NCBI GenBank assembly: GCA_946482545.1
Contig: CAMLRX010000051.1
Span: forward strand, 1-32,670
DNA: 32,670 bases
Direction of reading: 5' to 3'
Origin: an uncultured Flavihumibacter sp.
Lineage (GTDB): Bacteria; Bacteroidota; Bacteroidia; Chitinophagales; Chitinophagaceae
The notes under the pieces are model-generated. The model saw only the letters and a list, made by a program, of their open reading frames with translations, had not been told where the DNA came from and ran no database searches. Positions 1-9,066 of the stretch are shown piece by piece. The number at the start of each line of letters is the position of its first letter. The first letter of the stretch is position 1. The position numbers and the translations under genes were made by a program.

Positions 1-2
1 GC

Positions 3-1880
3 TATCCCACCGAAATCGTTATTCCCGCAGGGAAGCACCAACTGAATATTAAAGTACATGCCCAGGATGTGGTGCCTTCAGTATTTGTAAAAGGGAAAAC
101 GGTGTATTCCGATACTTCATGGCTGGTCACGTTCGAAGACAAAGAATGGATCGATGAAACCGGTAAGGTTAGTGATCAATCGGGAACCACTTGGCTCAAT
201 GCAGGAACATGGGGTTTCGCTGATCCTTTGAAGAAACCTTCCGCTTACAAACTGGCTACAACGCCAATGTTTGCAACGAACTTATCAAAATCAGCCAATG
301 GAACACTGGTGGATTTCGGCAAAGAAACTTTCGGTTTCCTGAAACTGCACGGGCTGAAAGGAAATGGCGTGGTGAACATATATTACGGTGAATCGAAGGA
401 AGAAGCGCTTTCCGCGACGCATAGCGAAACGCTGGATATACTTCAGCTCAATCAGCCTGCTGCCAAAGATTCTGTGCTGCCTTTATCGAAAGCTTTCCGT
501 TACGTCAACATAGTGCCGCAGGGAAGTGCAGACTTCGACTCCGTTTCTATGTTGTACGAATACCTTCCGCTTCAGTACCGGGGCGCATTCCGCTGTTCCG
601 ATCCCCAATTGAATAAAATCTGGGATGTATCCGCTTACACCCTGCACCTCAGTAGCCGGGAGTTCTTTATCGACGGCATCAAACGCGACCGCTGGATATG
701 GAGCGGAGACGCTTACCAGAGCTACCTGATGAACTACTACCTTTTCTTCGACGCGCCCGCAGTTTCCAGAACAGCACTCGCTTTGCGGGGAAAAGATCCG
801 GTATCAAGTCACATCAATACCATCATGGACTATACTTTTTACTGGTTTCTTGGCGTGTATGATTACTACCTTTTTACAGGCGATCAATCTTTCATCAAGC
901 AGTTTTATCCAAGGATGAAAAGCCTGATGGACTTTTGTCTGGCCAGAAGGAATAAGAACGGATTCATGGAAGGACTGGCGGGGGATTGGGTGTTCATAGA
1001 CTGGGCCGAAAAATTAAGTAAGCAGGGAGAAGTGAGTTTTGAGCAGCTATTGCTTTGCCGGAGCCTGGAAACAATGAGCTTATGCGCCGGTTTGTATGGA
1101 GATCCCACAGCAGAGAAGGAATACAAGGCGCTGTTTGAAGAGATGAAACAAAAGATAGCTTCGGTGTACTGGAACGAACAGAAAAAAGCGCTGGTGCACA
1201 GCAGGGTGAATGGCGTGCCCACGGAAAACGTAACGCGTTATGCCAATATGTTCTCGATCTTTTTCGGCTATTTTACAAAAGCGCAACAGGATGCCGTGAA
1301 GCAAAGTGTATTGCTGAATCCGGCCATTCAGAAGATCACCACACCGTATATGCGCTTTTATGAACTGGAGGCGCTATGCGCGATGGGAGAGCAATCAAAA
1401 GTGTTGCAGGAAATGAAAGCATACTGGGGGGGCATGCTGGAACTGGGGGCGACCTCTTTCTGGGAAGAATACAATCCGGATAAAAAAGGTGCTGAACACT
1501 ATGCAATGTATGGAAGACCTTTCGGAAAAAGTTTGTGCCACGCATGGGGCGCAAGTCCGATATACCTGTTGGGAAAATATTACCTCGGCGTAAAACCCCT
1601 GGCGCCGGGCTATAAAAAGTATTCGATAGCGCCCGTTCTCGGTGGATTGGAATGGATGGAAGGAAAAGTGCCCACGCCTGATGGTAATGTAGAGGTCCGT
1701 TGTTCCAGAACTGAATTGCGCGTAAAAGGCGCCATGGCAGGCACAGGGACACTTCGGTTCAGCAGCAAAACCAAACCTGTTGTGAAAGATGCGCAGGTAA
1801 CTGATCTGGGCAACGGTGTTTTTGAAATAAACATAACACCTGGAAAGGAATATGTAGTGAAATACAGGGCAGTGCGGTAA
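3..1880 (+). CDS. Alpha-L-rhamnosidase-like glycosidase (GH78 type), 5' truncated
   Basis: The reading frame is open to the left edge, so the N-terminus and any signal peptide lie outside the window; 625 codons are present. The protein resembles GH78-type inverting alpha-L-rhamnosidases: a beta-sandwich part, then an (alpha/alpha)6 catalytic barrel, then the C-terminal beta-sandwich (motif LAPGYKKYSIAP). The active-site strip reads DGIKRDRWIWSGD (first Asp at window codon 224). It lines up with DCPQRERLGWTGD of classical GH78 enzymes, but has Asp where those carry the general-acid Glu. A second acidic motif, FWEEYNP, sits where the general base is expected. It is followed after 27 bases by another GH78 gene and shares its operon. 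The substrate is presumably a terminal L-rhamnose on a plant glycan. The fold assignment is firm; the exact specificity is inferred. Confidence 0.82.
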   Translation, partial: YPTEIVIPAGKHQLNIKVHAQDVVPSVFVKGKTVYSDTSWLVTFEDKEWIDETGKVSDQSGTTWLNAGTWGFADPLKKPSAYKLATTPMFATNLSKSANGTLVDFGKETFGFLKLHGLKGNGVVNIYYGESKEEALSATHSETLDILQLNQPAAKDSVLPLSKAFRYVNIVPQGSADFDSVSMLYEYLPLQYRGAFRCSDPQLNKIWDVSAYTLHLSSREFFIDGIKRDRWIWSGDAYQSYLMNYYLFFDAPAVSRTALALRGKDPVSSHINTIMDYTFYWFLGVYDYYLFTGDQSFIKQFYPRMKSLMDFCLARRNKNGFMEGLAGDWVFIDWAEKLSKQGEVSFEQLLLCRSLETMSLCAGLYGDPTAEKEYKALFEEMKQKIASVYWNEQKKALVHSRVNGVPTENVTRYANMFSIFFGYFTKAQQDAVKQSVLLNPAIQKITTPYMRFYELEALCAMGEQSKVLQEMKAYWGGMLELGATSFWEEYNPDKKGAEHYAMYGRPFGKSLCHAWGASPIYLLGKYYLGVKPLAPGYKKYSIAPVLGGLEWMEGKVPTPDGNVEVRCSRTELRVKGAMAGTGTLRFSSKTKPVVKDAQVTDLGNGVFEINITPGKEYVVKYRAVR

Positions 1881-1907
1881 AAGTTGGATGAAATAATAAA
1901 AGATGGC

Positions 1908-4694
1908 ATGAAGCGAAGTGCATTAATATGGATTGGGGTAATACTGGTGTTTGTATGCGTACCGGGTGCATCGGCACAGCGTTTACAGGTGCACGACCTC
2001 CATTGTGAATACAGGCCATCTAAGCTTGGGGTTGAAGCTCCGCAACCGGTGCTGGGATGGCAACTCTCCTCGAGTTTAACGGATGTTATGCAACAGTATT
2101 ACCAGGTACTCGTTGCCACAGACAGCAACTTGCTGAAAAAAAGTAAAGGTGATCAATGGAACTCGGGAAAGGTGTTTTCCTCCGCGTCTTTTCAGTTAAA
2201 ATACGGAGGGAAGAAGCTGGAGGCCGGAAAAACTTATTTCTGGCGGGTTGAAGTCTGGAGCAACAAAGGCGACCGGGCAGTAAGCGCTATCGCCCGCTGG
2301 CAGATGGGATTACCGTCTAAAGCAGATTGGAGAAACGCGCAGTGGATCGGCTATGATACCTTGCCTACTGAAAATAAAATCATTCCCGCAGAACATGGAA
2401 AAGGGAAACTTGCACTCGGCAACAAACGGAATGTATTGCCCCTGCTCCGAAAAACTTTCCCGGTCAGTAAAAAGTTGCTGCGCGCAACGGCTTTTGTGGC
2501 AGGGCTGGGGCAATTTGAAATGTACGTTAACGGGAAAAGGACCGGAGATCATTTCCTGGATCCCGGCTGGACCCGTTACGATAAGGAGGCTTTGTATGTC
2601 CCTTTTGACATTACAGCTCAATTGAAGAAAGGAGCCAACGCCATAGGAATCATGTTGGGCAACGGATTTTATTACGGTACCGCGGAACGTTACAGGAAAC
2701 TGACCGGAGCGTATGGTTATCCTAAACTGAAGTTCCTCCTCCGTATGGAATATACAGATGGTACAACGGATTTTCTTCGCTCTGATGACAGTTGGAAAAC
2801 AGCACCCGGCCCAATTGTTTTTTCCTCTATCTACGGCGGAGAAGACTACGATGCAAGGCTTTATCCGCAAGGCTGGGATATGCCTTCATTTGATGATTCC
2901 CGCTGGAAAAAAGCAATCGTTTCGCAGGATACAGTTCGTTTGTATGCACAGTACGCCGATCCCGTAAAGATGATGCAGGTGTTTACACCGGTTCGTCATA
3001 CGGCTCCCGGGCACGGTATTTTGGTTTTCGATATGCAACAGAATAACTCCGCCATTCCACGGATAATGGTAGCAGGAAAAAACGGGGATTCTATCCGTAT
3101 AATCCCCGGTGAATTACTGGATTCCAACGGAAGGGTTACACAGAAACAAACGGGGTCTCCCAGTTTTTTCACCTACATACTGAAAGGGGGAACAGAAGAA
3201 ATATGGTCTCCGAAATTCACCTATTACGGGTTCCGGTATTTACAGGTGGAAGGAGCACGGTTAAAGGACGATAAAAGGAATGCTGATTTGCCGGTGTTGA
3301 AGCGTATAGAGAGCCTGCACATCAGAAATGCCGCGCCGGATGCGGGTTCTTTTCATACTTCATCGGCGCTATTCAATCAAACCTATTCATTGGTGGATTG
3401 GGCGGTACGCAGCAATATGGTCAGTATTTTCACCGATTGCCCCCACCGTGAAAGACTCGGATGGCTGGAGCAATTGCACCTGATGGGAAGTTCCGTAAAA
3501 TACGCCTACGCCGTGGCGCCACTGTTCAGAAAGATGCTGGCAGATATGCGTACGGCCCAAACACCCGAAGGGCTGATTCCCTCCATTGCGCCCGAGTTCA
3601 CAGAAATGCATTTCACCAATGGTGTTTTCAGGGATTCACCAGAGTGGGGCAGCAGTGGCATCATCCTGCCCTGGTACCTGTACACCTGGTATGGCGACAA
3701 ACGTGCCTTGGAAGAGAACTATTCCATGATGCAACGCTACCTGGAACACCTCAGGTCAAGAGATACGGGCCGGATACTGATGCATGGCCTCAGCGACTGG
3801 TACGATATCGGACCGGAGCGATCCGGTTTCTCACAACTGACCCCGCAGGGACTAACGGCTACGGCTACCTATTTTTATGATCTTTCTATTATGGAAAAGA
3901 TTGCGACACTGCTGAACAGGCCGGAAGATGCTTTGCAGTATGGAAGATGGGCCAGGGAAGTGCGCGTGGCTTTCAATGCAAAGTTTTACGATGCAGGAAA
4001 GAAGTATTACGGCACCGGTGGACAAACCTCCAATGCCATCGCTGTGTACATGGGACTGGCAGATTCCATTCAGAAAAGAAATGCCATCGTACAACTGGTG
4101 AAGAATATTCTTGAGAACGATTACAGGATTACTGCCGGAGATGTGGGCTACCGGTATGTACTCCGCGTGTTGGAAGAGGCCGGAAGGTCGGATATCATTT
4201 ACCGGATGAACAACCGTTATGATGTGCCCGGATACGGCTACCAGATTGCTAAAGGAGCAACCGCACTTACCGAAAGCTGGGTCGCTTCCCCGCTGGTGTC
4301 CAACAATCATTTTATGCTGGGACATATCTGGGAGTGGTTCTATTCCGGCCTTGGAGGTGTGCGCCAGCAGGAAGGTGTTCCGCCGAAGGATGGTTATATA
4401 CTCGCGCCTGAGACCGTGGATTCACTCTCTTTTGTTACGGTAAAATATCAGTCTCCGTATGGTATGTTCAGTTCACATTGGAGCAGGAAAAAAGATACGC
4501 TCACCATGGCGTTCACCATCCCCGCCAATGCCAGGGCGGAAATCAGGTTACCGGTAAAGAATGGTGCTCACGTGCGTGAAACAGTGAATGGCAGTACCAT
4601 TTCAGCAGAAATGAAGCGGGGAGACAAAGATGGATTCATCCGGCTCCGAAGGGGTTCCGGTAATTATAGTTTTAAAATATTCCGTTATGAATAA
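1908..4694 (+). CDS. Exported alpha-L-rhamnosidase, GH78
   Basis: A 928-residue GH78 alpha-L-rhamnosidase that hydrolyses terminal alpha-L-rhamnosyl residues. I chose the ATG at 1908 over an in-frame ATG at 1884 because it puts a clean signal peptide (MKRSALIW...GASAQ) at the N-terminus. Domain order follows the family: an Ig-like module with YRPSKLGVEAPQPVLGW, jelly-roll carbohydrate-binding modules (FEMYVNGKRTGDHFLDPGWT), the six-hairpin barrel and a C-terminal beta-sandwich. The catalytic strip is DCPHRERLGWLEQ, with Asp510 and Glu515 (likely general acid). The likely general base is Glu789 in TESW. The position equivalent to the third conserved acid of the strip is Gln522, next to Glu521, a small deviation. 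The length is normal for the family. The stop codon overlaps the start of the next gene, so translation is probably coupled. Confidence 0.93.
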   Translation: MKRSALIWIGVILVFVCVPGASAQRLQVHDLHCEYRPSKLGVEAPQPVLGWQLSSSLTDVMQQYYQVLVATDSNLLKKSKGDQWNSGKVFSSASFQLKYGGKKLEAGKTYFWRVEVWSNKGDRAVSAIARWQMGLPSKADWRNAQWIGYDTLPTENKIIPAEHGKGKLALGNKRNVLPLLRKTFPVSKKLLRATAFVAGLGQFEMYVNGKRTGDHFLDPGWTRYDKEALYVPFDITAQLKKGANAIGIMLGNGFYYGTAERYRKLTGAYGYPKLKFLLRMEYTDGTTDFLRSDDSWKTAPGPIVFSSIYGGEDYDARLYPQGWDMPSFDDSRWKKAIVSQDTVRLYAQYADPVKMMQVFTPVRHTAPGHGILVFDMQQNNSAIPRIMVAGKNGDSIRIIPGELLDSNGRVTQKQTGSPSFFTYILKGGTEEIWSPKFTYYGFRYLQVEGARLKDDKRNADLPVLKRIESLHIRNAAPDAGSFHTSSALFNQTYSLVDWAVRSNMVSIFTDCPHRERLGWLEQLHLMGSSVKYAYAVAPLFRKMLADMRTAQTPEGLIPSIAPEFTEMHFTNGVFRDSPEWGSSGIILPWYLYTWYGDKRALEENYSMMQRYLEHLRSRDTGRILMHGLSDWYDIGPERSGFSQLTPQGLTATATYFYDLSIMEKIATLLNRPEDALQYGRWAREVRVAFNAKFYDAGKKYYGTGGQTSNAIAVYMGLADSIQKRNAIVQLVKNILENDYRITAGDVGYRYVLRVLEEAGRSDIIYRMNNRYDVPGYGYQIAKGATALTESWVASPLVSNNHFMLGHIWEWFYSGLGGVRQQEGVPPKDGYILAPETVDSLSFVTVKYQSPYGMFSSHWSRKKDTLTMAFTIPANARAEIRLPVKNGAHVRETVNGSTISAEMKRGDKDGFIRLRRGSGNYSFKIFRYE

Positions 4695-6744
4695 GCGCAT
4701 CTTTAAGATCGCCGCGTGCGCGACCGTGTTTTTCTGTGCCGGGTTTCCGTGTTTTTCACAGCAGCGGGCCCTGGTAAATACAGGGGAAAGCAAATTCGCG
4801 CTGCTGAAAGGTGTTGCTCTGGATGCAGTGGAATGGACCCATGGCTTCTGGGCCGAAAGAAACCGTGTTTGCACCGATGTGATGGTGCCTGAATTGTTCA
4901 AAACCTACACCAGCGCAGAGATCAGCCATGCTTTTAAAAACTTTGAGATTGCCGCAGGAAAAGATACCGGAAGCCATTCGGGACCGCCCTTTCACGATGG
5001 CGATTTTTACAAACTTTTAGAAGCGATGGCCGCCGTATATGCAGCGCATCCTTCTCCGCAGTTAGATAAATTAATGGACAGTTGCATCGCAACCATTGCG
5101 GCTACACAGCGGCCAGATGGGTATATTCATACCCCGGTGGTGATCGCTGAAAAAAACAATGCGGCACAGGTGAAGGCATTCCAGGACCGCCTGAATTTCG
5201 AGACCTACAACATGGGGCATCTTATGACCGCAGCTTGTGTACACTTTCGGGCCACGGGCAAAAGAAACCTGCTTGATGTGGCCATCAAAGCCACGGATTA
5301 CCTCAATAATTTTTTTAAACGTTCTTCCCCGGAGCTGGCTCGGAATGCCATTTGTCCTTCACATTACATGGGCGTGGTGGAAATGTACCGCACTACAAAA
5401 GACACAGTTTACCTTGAACTCGCGAAAAACCTGATCAACATCCGCGGACTGGTCGAAAACGGTACGGATGACAACCAGGACAGGATTCCATTCCGCCAGC
5501 AGTCTGTTGCTATGGGGCACGCTGTGCGGGCCAATTACCTGTATGCCGGTGTGGCCGATGTTTTTGCCGAGACCGGGGAAGACTCGCTGATGATGCGTCT
5601 CCGCCAGATTTGGGAAGATGTAACACAACGTAAAATGTACATCACCGGCGCCTGCGGCGCCCTGTACGACGGCGTTTCGCCCTATGGCACTTCGTATGAA
5701 CCGCCTTTCATTCAGAAAACCCACCAGAGCTATGGCCGTGCTTATCAATTGCCGAATGTAACGGCGCACAATGAAACCTGCGCCAATATCGGTAATGTGC
5801 TCTGGAACTGGCGCATGCTGCAACTAACCGGCAATGCGGCGTATGCTGATGTAATGGAGCTTGCCCTGTACAACAGTGTGCTTTCTGGAATAAGTTTGAA
5901 TGGAAAGGATTTTTTCTATACCAATCCGCTCAGTGCTTCCACGAAGTTTCCCTACCAGTTGCGCTGGCATGGCGGGCGTATTCCGTACATCAAACTATCT
6001 AATTGTTGCCCGCCGAATGTGGTCCGAACGATTGCTGAAGTAAGAAATTATATGTACAGTGTTTCAGGCGATCATGTGTACGTGAATATGTATGGCGGCA
6101 ACCGTTTTAAAACGGTGCTTCCTTCCGGTGAAATAGATTGGCTCCAGGAGACGGCCTATCCCTGGAACGGGAATGTGAAATTCACGATCATGAACGCGGG
6201 TAGAAAGGATGCAGTGGACATTCATCTTCGCATTCCCGGATGGAGCGACGGAAAAGCTGTAGTAAAAGTGAATGGTGAAGTGTGGCAAAGTAAATGTACT
6301 CCCGGAACTTATATTGAAGTGCGCCGGTTATGGCAGAAGGGAGATGTGCTGGAACTGGAGTTACCCATGCCTGTTACATTAATGGAAGCGAATCCGCTGG
6401 TGGAGGAGGTGCGCAACCAGGTGGCCGTTAAACGTGGACCAATCGTGTATTGCCTGGAATCTCCCGACCTTCCGGTAGGAACGGCTTTGGAGCAGGTGTC
6501 TGTGGCTGCTGAAACAAGCTGGAAGGAAACGGATATTTCAATAGCCGGAACAAGATTGCTGGCGCTTGAAGCGGAACTTCCGGTGCTGGAAGCGCCTTCG
6601 TGGAAAGGCGTGCTGTACAGGCCCGTTAACGCAAAAGCGCAGTTGAAAAAAAAGATGCGGCTTATTCCCTACTTTGCGTGGGCGAACAGGGGAGAAGCAG
6701 ATATGGCCGTATGGCTTCCCCTTCAGTTGGGTGCAAATGAATAG
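4687..6744 (+). CDS. Exported beta-L-arabinofuranosidase family protein (GH127/DUF1680)
   Basis: A 685-residue GH127-type enzyme that removes beta-L-arabinofuranosyl or related residues by a retaining mechanism with a zinc-bound cysteine nucleophile. The ATG at 4687 is chosen because it begins a signal peptide (MNKRIFKIAAC...CFSQQ) and lies in an ATGAATAA overlap with the preceding stop. The upstream in-frame ATG at 4630 would bury that signal. The four metal ligands known from HypBA1 are all visible: Glu363 and Cys365 in NETCANIG, and Cys440-Cys441 in NCCPPN, with Cys440 the expected nucleophile. The N-terminal two thirds are an (alpha/alpha)6 barrel and the rest are beta-sandwiches. Neighbouring rhamnosidases suggest action on rhamnose- and arabinose-containing pectin side chains. 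Related families GH142/GH146 also use a Cys nucleophile, so the exact CAZy number is not certain. Confidence 0.88.
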   Translation: MNKRIFKIAACATVFFCAGFPCFSQQRALVNTGESKFALLKGVALDAVEWTHGFWAERNRVCTDVMVPELFKTYTSAEISHAFKNFEIAAGKDTGSHSGPPFHDGDFYKLLEAMAAVYAAHPSPQLDKLMDSCIATIAATQRPDGYIHTPVVIAEKNNAAQVKAFQDRLNFETYNMGHLMTAACVHFRATGKRNLLDVAIKATDYLNNFFKRSSPELARNAICPSHYMGVVEMYRTTKDTVYLELAKNLINIRGLVENGTDDNQDRIPFRQQSVAMGHAVRANYLYAGVADVFAETGEDSLMMRLRQIWEDVTQRKMYITGACGALYDGVSPYGTSYEPPFIQKTHQSYGRAYQLPNVTAHNETCANIGNVLWNWRMLQLTGNAAYADVMELALYNSVLSGISLNGKDFFYTNPLSASTKFPYQLRWHGGRIPYIKLSNCCPPNVVRTIAEVRNYMYSVSGDHVYVNMYGGNRFKTVLPSGEIDWLQETAYPWNGNVKFTIMNAGRKDAVDIHLRIPGWSDGKAVVKVNGEVWQSKCTPGTYIEVRRLWQKGDVLELELPMPVTLMEANPLVEEVRNQVAVKRGPIVYCLESPDLPVGTALEQVSVAAETSWKETDISIAGTRLLALEAELPVLEAPSWKGVLYRPVNAKAQLKKKMRLIPYFAWANRGEADMAVWLPLQLGANE

Positions 6745-6765
6745 GTTATTAACAGGGTTATCGGC

Positions 6766-9066
6766 ATGAAAAAACTGTTGCTTCTTTGGGTGAAAATACT
6801 GATGGTGGTCTGTGTTACCGCGCAGCATTCCCATGAGTTGGTGTGGCGTTCACAAAGCGCCAGCGCAGGCGCCTCCATGCCCTGCGGCGGTGGAGATATA
6901 GGGCTGAACGTATGGGTGGAGAAAGGAGCGTTGCTGATCTACATGGCGCGAAGCGGTTGGTTCGATGAGAACAATGCCTTGCTGAAAGCGGGCAGGGTAC
7001 GCGTGAAATTATTTCCTGACCTGCTCAATGGAGCGAATTTCTCACAAACATTGGATACGGAAACCGGTAGTGTTGTGATTAAAGCCGGGAGCGGTACACA
7101 AAGGGCTGAAATATTGGTGTGGGTAGATGTGTACCAACCGGTGATTCATATTGATATTAAAGGTGAACGCAGGCTCAGGGCTGAATTGGTGTACGAAAGC
7201 TGGCGCCACGCCGACCGCGTGCTTTCTAAAAAAGAGCTCTTCGCTACTTCCTACAAATTCGCGCCTCCGGGGCCTGTTACCGCATTCGGAGACAGCATTC
7301 GCTTCTCAGAAAATGGCGTTGTATTCCATCATGCCAACAAAGAAAATTCCGTGTTCGACTACACAGTGGAAAAACAAGGGCTGCAACAGTTTAAAAAACA
7401 GTTTCACAATCCGTTATTTCCCCTGGTGTTTGGTGGTGCAATAACTGCGGAAGGATGGGTGCCGGATGGAACAACCACAGGAATATATGCGGGTACGTCG
7501 TTTAAGGGCTGGAAGTTGAAAACAGCCGCGGCACGCAGGCAACACAACATCAGCATTTCCCTGCACCGGGAAAGAGGCACAGTGGCCGATTGGCAGCGGG
7601 GCCTGGATTCTCTTCGCCATACAGCCCCCTCCGCAGCAAAAGCAAAATTGGCCAGCATCGCGTGGTGGAAAGCGTTCTGGCAAAGAAGTTTTGTAGCAAT
7701 TAATTCCGGTGATCTGGATGCGCAGGAGGTGAGCCGTAATTACAGGCTGTTCCGCTACATGCTTGCCTGTAACGCCCGCGGCGACTGGCCCACAAAGTTT
7801 AATGGGGGACTCTTTACCGTAGACCCGGTGTTTACAGATACTGCCAATCATGCTTCTCCGGATTTCAGGAACTGGGGCGGAGGGATACACACCGCACAAA
7901 ACCAGCGGCTGGTGTATTACCCGATGTTGAAGAACGGAGATTTTGACCTGCTGGAACCCCAACTCAATTTTTACCGCAACTTATTACCCGCAGCCGAAGC
8001 CAGGAGCCGTATTTACTGGAACCATGAAGGCGCCTGTTTTACAGAACAACTGGAAAATTTTGGCCTGCCCAATATCGCGGAGTATGGCAGCAAGCGCCCG
8101 CCCGGCTACGATCCGGGTATGGAATACAACGCCTGGCTGGAATACGAATGGGACACGGCGTTGGAATTTGGCTGGATGATGCTGGATAAGATGTTGTACA
8201 CGAAACAATACCGTTCCGCAGATGTCGCATTTGTATTGAGTTGCCTTCGTTTCTTCGATGAACATTACCAATACCTTGCGGCCCAACGTGGAAGTAAAAA
8301 GCTGGACGGGAACGGCAAACTCGTTTTGTACCCTGGTTCGGCTGCTGAGACCTACAAGATGGCATACAACGCCAGTTCAACCACCGCTGCCTTGCACGCC
8401 ACCACCCAAAAATTACTGACGCTGCCGGCAGTCGCGCTTCTTCCTGACCAACGGATTTATCTGGAAGCACTACTGAAACGGATACCTGGAATTGCTTTCC
8501 GCAATTTTAACGGGCATACCACCATTTCCCCTGCCCTGCATTGGGAGCGTATTCAAAATGTGGAGAGTCCGCAGTTGTACCCCGTTTTTCCATGGGGTTT
8601 ATTCGGGATCGGCAAACCAGGACTGGATACCGCATTGAATACCTGGAAATACGATACCAGTGTGTTGAAATTCAGGAGCCATATCGGGTGGAAACAGGAT
8701 AATATTTTTGCTGCAAGACTTGGGCTGGCGCAAGAAGCCTGGGAACTCACCCGGCTCAAACTCAGGAACGGCAACTGCAGGTTTCCCGCTTTCTGGGGGC
8801 CGGGCTACGACTGGCTACCGGATTTTAACTGGGGTGGCAGCGGCATGATTGGGTTACAGGAAATGCTGTTGCAGTGTGTGGGCGATAAACTCTACGTCCT
8901 GCCCGCGTGGCCCAAACAAATGGATGTACATTTTAAATTACATGCACCCCACAATACCACAATTGAAGTGAGGTGGGAAAAAGGCAGGCTGGTGAAATTG
9001 GAAAAACACCCTTCCTCCAGCCCGCTTGAAATTGTATTGCCCGCGCAAATTAATAATGTCCCCTGA
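6766..9066 (+). CDS. Exported DUF5703-domain protein, six-hairpin glycosidase-like
   Basis: A 766-residue protein with a short signal peptide (MKKLLLLWVKILMVVCVTAQ). Its N-terminal region (about residues 25-280) carries the DUF5703 pattern: MPCGGGDIGLNVWVEKGALL followed by a Trp-Phe-Asp-Glu-Asn element and RVRVKLFP. The remainder (about 290-700) looks like an (alpha/alpha)6 barrel similar to GH95/GH65-type enzymes, with a WGGSGMIGLQEMLLQ segment and a C-terminal beta-sandwich. No catalytic residues can be assigned with confidence. It starts 21 bases after the GH127 gene and closes the operon, so it probably acts on the same glycan. The enzymatic activity is unknown from sequence alone. Its last 17 bases overlap the 3' end of the opposing aldo/keto reductase. 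Confidence 0.8.
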   Translation: MKKLLLLWVKILMVVCVTAQHSHELVWRSQSASAGASMPCGGGDIGLNVWVEKGALLIYMARSGWFDENNALLKAGRVRVKLFPDLLNGANFSQTLDTETGSVVIKAGSGTQRAEILVWVDVYQPVIHIDIKGERRLRAELVYESWRHADRVLSKKELFATSYKFAPPGPVTAFGDSIRFSENGVVFHHANKENSVFDYTVEKQGLQQFKKQFHNPLFPLVFGGAITAEGWVPDGTTTGIYAGTSFKGWKLKTAAARRQHNISISLHRERGTVADWQRGLDSLRHTAPSAAKAKLASIAWWKAFWQRSFVAINSGDLDAQEVSRNYRLFRYMLACNARGDWPTKFNGGLFTVDPVFTDTANHASPDFRNWGGGIHTAQNQRLVYYPMLKNGDFDLLEPQLNFYRNLLPAAEARSRIYWNHEGACFTEQLENFGLPNIAEYGSKRPPGYDPGMEYNAWLEYEWDTALEFGWMMLDKMLYTKQYRSADVAFVLSCLRFFDEHYQYLAAQRGSKKLDGNGKLVLYPGSAAETYKMAYNASSTTAALHATTQKLLTLPAVALLPDQRIYLEALLKRIPGIAFRNFNGHTTISPALHWERIQNVESPQLYPVFPWGLFGIGKPGLDTALNTWKYDTSVLKFRSHIGWKQDNIFAARLGLAQEAWELTRLKLRNGNCRFPAFWGPGYDWLPDFNWGGSGMIGLQEMLLQCVGDKLYVLPAWPKQMDVHFKLHAPHNTTIEVRWEKGRLVKLEKHPSSSPLEIVLPAQINNVP

